Positions 57,066 to 64,000 of a stretch of DNA of 64,000 nucleotides are shown piece after piece (positions within the stretch are counted from its first letter, which is position 1; each line of letters starts with the position of its first letter). The stretch is from Metabacillus endolithicus (GTDB taxonomy: Bacteria; Bacillota; Bacilli; Bacillales; Bacillaceae). The notes beneath the pieces are model-generated. The model did no database searches and was not told the DNA's origin. It worked only from the letters and a program-made list of their open reading frames with translations. Where the stretch lies: contig NZ_CP095550.1 of NCBI RefSeq assembly GCF_023078335.1, positions 248,001 through 312,000 on the forward strand. Reading direction: 5' to 3'. The translations under genes and the position numbers were made by a program.

Positions 57066-58175
57066 TTATTCTGAGTTTTGGGATTTTTTCCATTTTTCCA
57101 GGTAGCCTGTTTTCATCATTTCTTCGTAGATTTCGATATGAAGTGGATTTTTTGGTTTTTTTGCTGTTAATTTACTTATATAGTCATCTTTTACAGAATA
57201 GAAATTTTCGAGATTAAATATGTGTTCATATTTATCTATCACACCTAGTATATCCAAGGTGAGCAGTGTTCGTTTACACTTTATACATTTCCCGCAATTG
57301 TTAATGTGATGAACACAAACATTTAAATATTTGGAAGCAATGTCCATATCAGCAACCATTTTTGTTTTTTCCACACGTGTATTGTTACTTCCTGCAGAGT
57401 AAAACGATAGATTTTCTGTTGATAATAATGGGAGGCTGATCACATCATAGGTTGCTGAATCTCCTCCAAATTTTAACTGTTTTGTTTGTAAGCCGGATGC
57501 ATAATAATAAACATGAAAAAGTTTTTGGAATACTAAGGCAGTAGCAACATTTCTTAATGTATGGGTGTGTACGAAGTCCATCTTCATCACGTCGCTTAAA
57601 TTACTATCAACAATAATGAGAGGTTTTCCTAATTCATTTGCACAAGCAGCGGCAATTTCGGTTCTACCCTCGAATTTTCTTCGCATTAAGCCTCCGCTTC
57701 CAGTTAAATGATTTGATCCAACATTAAAATTTGTAAAATGGGTTACTTTGTAATGAGGGGGAGTCATTTCGTTTTCGTGCATAGCAAATGTATGCAACGA
57801 ATCTATCCCACACGAAAGTCCGGTTCCGACAGCCTGACGATTTTGCAGTTTTTTTGAGTCTAGCTTTTCACAATGAACACGAATCGGGTTGTATTTTTTA
57901 TAAATGGAGGCAATCAATGGAATTAAGTGATTGTTTAATGAGTAATAAAGCTTCTCAGACATTGCCCCCTTTACAAGAATGTCCTTACCATTTCTAATTC
58001 CTGTCCAGAGGAGGCTTACTACAAAGGCATCTGATTTTTCATGTGTCATATCGTTTTTATATTTCTTATCCGTTTCAAACCATAAAACGTTGTCGGTCTC
58101 AACACCCTCTATTTTTGCCTGTAATCTTGCTTTTTCTTCTATGATGACTATTTCTGGGGTGTGTATCGTAATCAT
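57066..58175 (-). CDS. PP-loop-like ATPase with a C-terminal Cys knuckle
   Basis: 369 residues. AVGTGLSCGIDSLHTFAMHE resembles the SGGxDS pyrophosphatase loop of N-type ATP-pyrophosphatases (QueC, TilS, asparagine synthase), though with a Cys in place of one Gly. HHINNCGKCIKCKRTLLTLD is a likely zinc site. Such enzymes activate a substrate as an adenylate. It lies downstream of the Mur ligase-ATP-grasp gene, same strand, 241 bp away. The exact family is not known to me. Confidence 0.7.
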   Translation of the reverse strand: MITIHTPEIVIIEEKARLQAKIEGVETDNVLWFETDKKYKNDMTHEKSDAFVVSLLWTGIRNGKDILVKGAMSEKLYYSLNNHLIPLIASIYKKYNPIRVHCEKLDSKKLQNRQAVGTGLSCGIDSLHTFAMHENEMTPPHYKVTHFTNFNVGSNHLTGSGGLMRRKFEGRTEIAAACANELGKPLIIVDSNLSDVMKMDFVHTHTLRNVATALVFQKLFHVYYYASGLQTKQLKFGGDSATYDVISLPLLSTENLSFYSAGSNNTRVEKTKMVADMDIASKYLNVCVHHINNCGKCIKCKRTLLTLDILGVIDKYEHIFNLENFYSVKDDYISKLTAKKPKNPLHIEIYEEMMKTGYLEKWKKSQNSE

Positions 58176-58416
58176 CTTTTCACCTTCCTTATATCGTTTA
58201 CAATACTATATGTGTTTCCTGGTATTTCGCAATGGATAGCCACATAACGAACAAATTAATTGCCGCAATGTCCAGTTTAGACATTAATATCCACTGAACA
58301 ATAAGATGCACTAAATAGCATGTTAAAAAAAGACCGTTCGGTTTATACTACCAAACAGCCATACAAGAAGTATTATTATCAGAATAGAATCTTCATTTCT
58401 ACTATTTCTAATACTA

Positions 58417-60826
58417 TTAAAATCTTGCTAATGCCTTTGCATATTCAAAAGGTGTTGGAAGTATATCAGGAAGTACTCTTCGTTCTCCTTCTTCTCTAAA
58501 TTGCTTTATTTCTGCAGCATAGTTTAATTGCGGCTCTAACACCCAAAACTTTCCGTCCTTATCCACTACAAGGTCAAAGCATGCATCTCCAAGCTTATGA
58601 CCCTTTTTTTCCATGATTCTTAAAATGCGGATACAAACATCTGTCATGTCCTCAATCTTTTTTAGTGATTGATCCTGAGATAGACCATAAAATTCTTGCA
58701 GTGCTTGATCTCCCGGGATGATATCTTGTCGTTTCTTAGAGTTGGCAATAATGCTATCCTTGTGACCTACCTTTGTCTCAATTCCAGAAAACCTCCATTG
58801 CATGGTATAGTCCTTTTGAATATAAAGTCGAAAATCAATTTTGTTTCGATCTTTGTTAAATGTGGGAATTTCCTCTTGAACAATATAAGTCTTCTTCTTG
58901 ATGAGTTGGTTATTAAGAATTTCTATGAATTGCTCCTTCGAAGTAATATTTGTGCTGTTTCCATCAATATCCGTCCATATATAAACCTCGTTCATTCTTT
59001 TCACGTGAAAGATTCCTGCTCCACCAGCCATTGAAGCGAGAACTTTAAATAAACTGCATCACATTTTTGCAGTGATTTTAAAACACTGTTCACATCACGA
59101 TATTCTTTCGTTCTTGGCAAATGCTGTTTAATCACCGGCTGCATATACATTAACTTCCAAAAGTCAAGCTTATCTGTGTTTCCATAAGGATAATTAAAAA
59201 TAGTGTCGCCGATTATTTCTTGAAGATACTGATATCTTGATGCTCTCAACGGAATTCGGTTGAACATGGAATTTGGAAAAGGAAAGGTTCCCCATTTAAA
59301 AGAACTTGTTTTAGGATCATAATAGTAGCCTGAAATCGTTTGATTTTTCTTACTTATTGTGTCAGGAAAGAAGAAATAAACTAGACCTTTGATTTTATGA
59401 TAATTTGTAAACCTTACTAGCTGCTGTTTAGGGTCATCAATATATCTCGTATAAACAATCATCCCAATAACTGGTCCTACATGTAAGCTGTTATCCTCCC
59501 AATAATATTCATATGGTAACGATGGTATGGTAATGTGCTTTGATAGTTTTTCTGGTACGAGCATTTCACCTAATTTGAGTTGGTCATTTAATACTACTTT
59601 CAATGGTTTTTTCAATTGACCAAAATGAAGAATTATTTGATCTTTCTCAATTTCAAGGTACTCAAACGTTTCTGAACTTATCTCAATCGTTTCCTCATTT
59701 ATTGTAGAATCAATTTTCATCGAGTAAAAATAACGATCTTTTATGAATTTTACCGTTTTGTTCATATTCATTGCGCTAGACCCTTTTACAAGAATAATAC
59801 TTTGATTCGTTATCCTTCTTTTTAGCTCCCTATGCATATCATCTCTATTTTTAAAGTGCATAACCTTTTCAGTATCAAGGCCTGCATTCATAGCTCCTTG
59901 CACAATATGCTGCGCTGCACGACCATACGTTAATATGGCGTCCACTCCCTTTTGAGCTGCATAGGCACCAACCTCTTTATGTCCCTCTTCCGCATGATCA
60001 CCTAGCTCGAGCATACTGCCAAGAACAACTATCCTTTTTTTCCTTCACCTAATTCTTCCTGTACATCAAGTGCTGAATTAACTGATTGGGGGTTTGCATT
60101 TACAGTGTCGTCTATTAAAAGTGATTCGTTACACAGCTCATAAACATTTAGCCGTTTAATAGGAACCACATATTTTGCTAAGCCTGATCTAATTTCTGTT
60201 GCTGAAAAACCAACTCCATGCGCAACTGCAATGGCAAGTAAGGCATTATGAATGTTGTGAAAGCCAAAGGAAGGTAAGAAGAAAGTTTCTGTTACATCAT
60301 CAATTTTCACATTAAATTCCATTCCATCATTAACATAATGAATATTGGTTGCACAATAATCCAGATCCTGTTTTGTTCCAATTCGAATGATTCGACCATT
60401 AAAGGAACTCCAATCTAAAAGCTTGGAGTTCTCATCGTCTCCGTTTAGAACTAATAATCCATCTTGCTTCATATACTTGATTAAGGCTGATTTGTTTTTA
60501 GCCGTGGATTCTATACTATTTCCTAAGTTTCCATAATGAGCTGTGCCAATGTTTGTGATGATGGAGATATTAGGCTGTAAATGACTGCAATGCTTTTCAC
60601 CAGCACCTGGTTTTCCCATTCCAAGCTCAAGCACAATCGCATCAACTGAAGATTCGCAGCTTTCTGCAATTTGCTTCGTGTTATTGGGCAGGTTTTTATT
60701 TCCTGTATTCCTTAACACCTTCCATTTTTCTTCGAGTATGGAAGCTAGTATTTCTCGTGTTGTTGTTTTCCCCGAGCTTCCTGTGATCGCGATTGTCGGG
60801 ACATTTAATATTAAAGGATTTAACAT
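58417..60826 (-). pseudogene. Mur ligase-YheC/YheD ATP-grasp fusion, frameshifted twice
   Basis: From the ATG at 60826 (behind TGGAGGGGATAGA) the first frame is a Mur ligase: TIAITGSSGKTTTREILASI (P-loop), GNKNLPNNTKQ, VLELGMGKPG. After an A-run at 60036-60042 the second frame finishes it (MLELGDHAEEGHKEVGAYAA) and begins a YheC/YheD-like part (LHVGPVIGMIVYTR). Near 59030 a missing G leads to the third frame with the ATP-grasp core, KIDFRLYIQKDYTMQWRFSG and ACFDLVVDKDGKFWVLEPQL. Intact length is about 800 residues. Both halves make amide bonds using ATP, so the product is probably an amino-acid or peptide conjugate. Confidence 0.82.
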
Positions 60827-61078
60827 TCTATCCCCTCCAGTAGTAATTTATTCTAGCAACCTCTTGCTCAGCTGTTAACTACATAGTGTGATATAATCAT
60901 CTCAAATTCACGAGCTATTTATGATAAACAACTAGAGGCTTTCAGGTGTATATGTCTTCAAGCTAGTCTTAATGAACCTGCAAATGTTAGTTTTTACATA
61001 CCAATTACAGTGGTGTATTTCTCCTTTAGAAAGCACATGATAAGTGAAACAAATCCTCTTATTAGAATGCTAATTTCA

Positions 61079-61768
61079 TTATTCTAGCGCTTGATTTATT
61101 GCAAATTTCGCTAGCAGCAAGGTTGGATCAATCATCTTCATTTCTGTAGTGAAATAAGAAAACATAAGCGGGATTTCCGTGCAGCCCATCAATAAAGAAA
61201 CTCCTTGATTATAATAGGAGTTAATAACAAAGTTGAGCTCAGCAACCGAATGCGTATTAATCATTCCTTTTTTTGCCGCTTTAATCGTTGAATCCACGAT
61301 AATTTGTTCTCTCCTGTTTGGTATAAGCAATTCAAAATCAGAGTTAGAAAAGGCATTTTGATACAACTTAGAAGAAATGGTATGTGAAGTTGCAAGAAGT
61401 AAGGCTTTTTTATTCTTCGAAGAATGATATTCTTCTTTCATTGCTTTTACCGTTTCATCAATTAAGCTGTAAAAAGGTATACTGATAGCATTTTTAATTT
61501 GTTCATACCAAATGTGAGCTGTATGGCAAGGCATAATGATAAAATCGGCACCTGTTTGCTCTAGCACTATTGCAGTTTGAATTAAATCAGATAATGGGGA
61601 ATTCTCTTCTGTTGTATGAAAGATACGTGGAGGAATTGTAGGATTATTGTAGATAATGATTTTGGGATGTTCCTGATCAATACATGCAGGGGTGTTTATG
61701 ACAATCTTTTGAAATAAGTCAACTGTTGCAAATGGCCCCATTCCTCCGAGTATACCAATTGTTTTCAT
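61079..61768 (-). CDS. Aspartate/glutamate racemase
   Basis: 229 residues. The cofactor-independent racemase fold shows both catalytic Cys: IIMPCHTAHIWYEQI and LLMGCTEIPLMFS, with the N-terminal TIGILGGMGPFATVDLFQKI. It interconverts L and D acidic amino acids. It starts 54 bp after the small-peptide genes, probably co-transcribed, and could supply D-Asp or D-Glu to the downstream ligase. Confidence 0.9.
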   Translation of the reverse strand: MKTIGILGGMGPFATVDLFQKIVINTPACIDQEHPKIIIYNNPTIPPRIFHTTEENSPLSDLIQTAIVLEQTGADFIIMPCHTAHIWYEQIKNAISIPFYSLIDETVKAMKEEYHSSKNKKALLLATSHTISSKLYQNAFSNSDFELLIPNRREQIIVDSTIKAAKKGMINTHSVAELNFVINSYYNQGVSLLMGCTEIPLMFSYFTTEMKMIDPTLLLAKFAINQALE

Positions 61769-61822
61769 ATATTCGACTCGGCTCCTATACTTTAGGATGT
61801 CCTCCTTTTTATTAAATAAGCA

Positions 61823-62020
61823 CTATAATTCTTGCAATCTCTTTATGGCTTCTTCAAACTGATCAGATGTTAATTGTTGAGACGCTAGAAGTGAATAAAG
61901 CATGGCAAATGCAACGGGTTTTACATCAAGATCAATTGTAATGTGCACATCAACATCCGAATTTCCGCTTTTCTCAATTCTTGATTGAGCTTTATAGCTT
62001 TCTTCATGATCATTGCTCAT
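61823..62020 (-). CDS. Small SGNS-motif peptide, helical C-terminus
   Basis: 65 residues behind CAAGGAGAGGTATAAAGCA. Begins MSNDHEESYKAQSRIEKSGN; the SGNS motif is shared with the two upstream peptides. It then differs: VHITIDLDVKPVAFAMLYSL and a helical end (SDQFEEAIKRLQEL) instead of an EQ tail. It might be a structural or partner protein of the other two. Unknown family. Confidence 0.7.
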   Translation of the reverse strand: MSNDHEESYKAQSRIEKSGNSDVDVHITIDLDVKPVAFAMLYSLLASQQLTSDQFEEAIKRLQEL

Positions 62021-62039
62021 TGCTTTATACCTCTCCTTG

Positions 62040-62222
62040 TTAAAAATCTATTTCTTGCTCTTGCTCCTGCTCTTGGTCCGCCTTAGCCTTAACAATGGAA
62101 TTTTGCTTTGCTTTAGAATCTGCGTATACATTAATACAGTTTTTTGAGTTACCGCTATTTTGAATAATTGCAGCGTTTTTCCCTTTCTCATCATCCTTAG
62201 AGTCACGATAATTTCCGCACAT
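62040..62222 (-). CDS. Small peptide with EQEQEQE tail
   Basis: 60 residues behind AATAGGAGGAATATCA. MCGNYRDSKDDEKGKNAAII, then QNSGNSKNCINVYADSKAKQ and SIVKAKADQEQEQEQEIDF. It shares the SGNSxxxINV and SIVKAxAxQEQEQEQE blocks with the next gene upstream. Very acidic tail, no signal peptide. A possible scaffold for amino-acid ligation; function unknown. Confidence 0.72.
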   Translation of the reverse strand: MCGNYRDSKDDEKGKNAAIIQNSGNSKNCINVYADSKAKQNSIVKAKADQEQEQEQEIDF

Positions 62223-62253
62223 TGATATTCCTCCTATTAACTATATTCTAAAG

Positions 62254-62463
62254 TTATCCTTCTTCTTCAATTATGATTTCTTGTTCCTGTTCTTGCTCTT
62301 GCTCTGCATCTGCCTTTACGATTGATTTTGAATCGGCATCAGATTGAGAGAAGATATTAATCTCATTTTCTGAATTACCACTATCAGAAATTTCGGCAAT
62401 GTTTTCATAGTCAAGTTTAAAGTCATCTTTTTTCCTAACAGAATCATTGCATTTATAAGACAT
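62254..62463 (-). CDS. Small peptide with EQEQEQEQE tail, first gene of the locus
   Basis: 69 residues behind AAAGGAGGATTCTT. MSYKCNDSVRKKDDFKLDYE, then SDSGNSENEINIFSQSDADS, then SIVKADAEQEQEQEQEI and IIEEEG. Paralogous to the gene 31 bp downstream. The tail is among the most acidic sequence in the window. Confidence 0.72.
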   Translation of the reverse strand: MSYKCNDSVRKKDDFKLDYENIAEISDSGNSENEINIFSQSDADSKSIVKADAEQEQEQEQEIIIEEEG

Positions 62464-62554
62464 AAGAATCCTCCTTTATACATATATATTTACCTTATGT
62501 TAACTAACTAAAATTGGTAGAAATTTATTTTACTAGAATAAATTAATTTAACAA

Positions 62555-62573
62555 GGGACAGGTTCCCTGTCCC
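62555..62573. repeat. GGGACAGG hairpin
   Basis: GGGACAGG-TT-CCCTGTCCC, a near-perfect palindrome upstream of the peptide operon. Same type as 55738. Confidence 0.6.
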
Positions 62574-62709
62574 AACAAGAAAAATGAGAATAATCCCTTC
62601 GTACTCCATATAAAGGAAGGTCAAGGCACAATTAAATCCTAAGCGGATTTATTCTATAAAAGAATTTCATCATTATGTAGTTTGTTATTTCTAAGAAAAG
62701 ACGAAAAAC

Positions 62710-62733
62710 CGCACAATGATTGCATTGTGCGGT
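62710..62733 (-). terminator. Terminator of the MFS transporter gene
   Basis: CCGCACAATG-ATTG-CATTGTGCGG, flanked by A-rich sequence on the left, which reads TTTTT on the minus strand. It lies 56 bp past the transporter stop. Confidence 0.8.
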
Positions 62734-62788
62734 ACCGTTGTTTTTACCCATCCATCATTAAAATTCACCTTAACACTTTTAAGTGGTA

Positions 62789-64000
62789 TTAAATAGCTTT
62801 TATCCCATCATCTCCTAAATTTTGAACATCATTTGCTTGTGAAAGATAACTATGTTTTTCTTGAATCATTAATACAGAAACGGCAGCAATAAGACCAGGG
62901 ATAGCTAAAGCTAAAAAGTTGACTTGTATAGCCATTCCCCAAGAAACGATAAATCCCGCGATAACAGGGCCGAAGATGGCACCTAATCTTCCTAGACCAA
63001 AGGCAAATCCCATGCCAGTTGATCTCATCGACGGAGGATAAAATAGAGAAACATATGCATTTCCAACGTTTTGCCCTCCATAAAATCCAATTCCTGCAAG
63101 CGCGACAAGAATAATAACAGCGTAGAAATTTGTCGTTATACTTAATAACAAGATAGATAGAAAAGCAATGAGATATAATCCTACTAGTGTAGGTTTGTAT
63201 CCAATTTTATCAGCAACGACACCAGCAATATTGCTACCAAAAAGAGCTCCTAAATTTAACGTAAGTAGGAACAACAAACCTGAACCAAGTCCGAATCCGG
63301 CATTGATCATTAATTGAGGCAGCCAAGTACCTAAGCCAAAGATCATATACATATTCATAAAAAATACAACCCAGATAAAAATTGTGCTCAGTGTTCTATT
63401 TTCACTGAATAATGATTTAATAGAAGATTTTTTCTCTTCATCATTTCCTTCAAAGGTTACATCCTTTGGTAAAATTAAAGTGGGATCCAGCTTATTTAAA
63501 ATACGTTTTAGTTCATCTATTTTATTACCTTTAACTAAACTATTTGCTGATTCTGGTAATGATTTGAGTAAGAGAGGAACAATAAATAATGGGGCGCCTC
63601 CAATAAAGTATAAAACCCGCCAACCTACTTCACCTAATAGCCACATCGTCATTCCGGCTGCCAGTATTCCACCTACCTGCATACCCGAGAAAATAGCTGC
63701 CACCATAATCGCTCTGTTTTTTCGTGGAGAATATTCTGTAGTTAGTGCCACAACATTTGGCATAACTCCGCCTACCCCTAAGCCGGCAACAAATCGAAAG
63801 AAACCAAATGTATAGATTGTACTTGATAAACCAGATAAAATACTTCCAACACTAAAAAGAATGGTACAGATGATAATTACTTTTTTTCGGCCGATTTTAT
63901 CTGCCATGAAGCCAAAGAATAAGGCTCCAACGGCGGCACCTATAAGTGCACAGCTACCAATTAACCCAGCTTGTGCCGGATCCATTTTTAATGCTTCGAA
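62789..64000 (-). CDS. MFS transporter, aromatic-acid:H+ symporter type (5' end beyond window)
   Basis: About 404 residues are visible; the N-terminus lies off the right edge. FGFMADKIGRKKVIIICTIL is the MFS motif A (GxLaDrxGRkk), repeated as GVVADKIGYKPTLVGLYL in the second half. RFVAGLGVGGVMPNVVALTT and GWRVLYFIGG fit the AAHS subfamily, which takes up benzoate-like acids. Ten or more membrane segments. Confidence 0.88.
   Translation of the reverse strand, partial: FEALKMDPAQAGLIGSCALIGAAVGALFFGFMADKIGRKKVIIICTILFSVGSILSGLSSTIYTFGFFRFVAGLGVGGVMPNVVALTTEYSPRKNRAIMVAAIFSGMQVGGILAAGMTMWLLGEVGWRVLYFIGGAPLFIVPLLLKSLPESANSLVKGNKIDELKRILNKLDPTLILPKDVTFEGNDEEKKSSIKSLFSENRTLSTIFIWVVFFMNMYMIFGLGTWLPQLMINAGFGLGSGLLFLLTLNLGALFGSNIAGVVADKIGYKPTLVGLYLIAFLSILLLSITTNFYAVIILVALAGIGFYGGQNVGNAYVSLFYPPSMRSTGMGFAFGLGRLGAIFGPVIAGFIVSWGMAIQVNFLALAIPGLIAAVSVLMIQEKHSYLSQANDVQNLGDDGIKAI

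Overview
The window looks like chromosome from a low-GC, spore-forming Bacillaceae (Bacillus/Neobacillus-like). It is AT-rich, uses strong AGGAGG-type ribosome sites with frequent TTG/GTG starts, and carries families typical of that group: YunG, DUF3885, DUF4083, DUF3953, DUF5412, CBO0543, YheC/YheD ATP-grasp and a heterocycloanthracin-type bacteriocin. No rRNA, tRNA or CRISPR array was seen.

Region 1 (about 1-38.6 kb) is an accessory array of small, mostly one-gene units: GNAT acetyltransferases, methyltransferases, VOC, ACT, DJ-1, rhodanese, an AAC(6')-like gene, lipoproteins, tiny membrane proteins and an extra PBP2B-like transpeptidase. The units are separated by about 35-37 copies of an imperfect hairpin repeat of about 50-85 bp. 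All copies point the same way. The right end reads GCGCTT..TTGTTGAAGAT and, where intact, the left end reads TTGTTCnACAAnCTGGCC. The layout recalls an integron cassette array, but no integrase is in the window. Most genes are on the minus strand with the repeat just after their stop. Plus-strand genes lie between repeats and several carry their own terminators.

Region 2 (38.6-45.6 kb) is a beta-lactam response locus. It has a MecA-like PBP3 lipoprotein and a PBP2A-type transpeptidase, divergent from blaI-blaR1, with four TTACAnnTGTAA-like candidate BlaI operators. No beta-lactamase gene is present.

Region 3 (45.6-52.5 kb) is a thiazole/oxazole-modified peptide locus. It has a Cys/Gly-repeat precursor, a ThiF-like maturation protein, a cyclodehydratase-YcaO fusion and a SagB-type dehydrogenase, followed by a broken AraC regulator.

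Region 4 (52.5-57 kb) holds a chemoreceptor, a lipase-like hydrolase behind a leader hairpin, and a junkyard of IS4, VOC and methyltransferase remnants.

Region 5 (57-62.5 kb) may be an undescribed system. Three related small acidic peptides, two of them ending in EQEQEQE tails, are followed by an Asp/Glu racemase, a Mur ligase fused to a YheC/YheD-type ATP-grasp, and a PP-loop-like protein with a Cys knuckle. This suggests amino-acid addition to peptide scaffolds, perhaps on the spore, but that is inference. The window ends in an MFS transporter.

Many conserved genes are split by one-base frameshifts, often in homopolymers. Some may be sequencing errors. Others, with in-frame stops, look like real decay.
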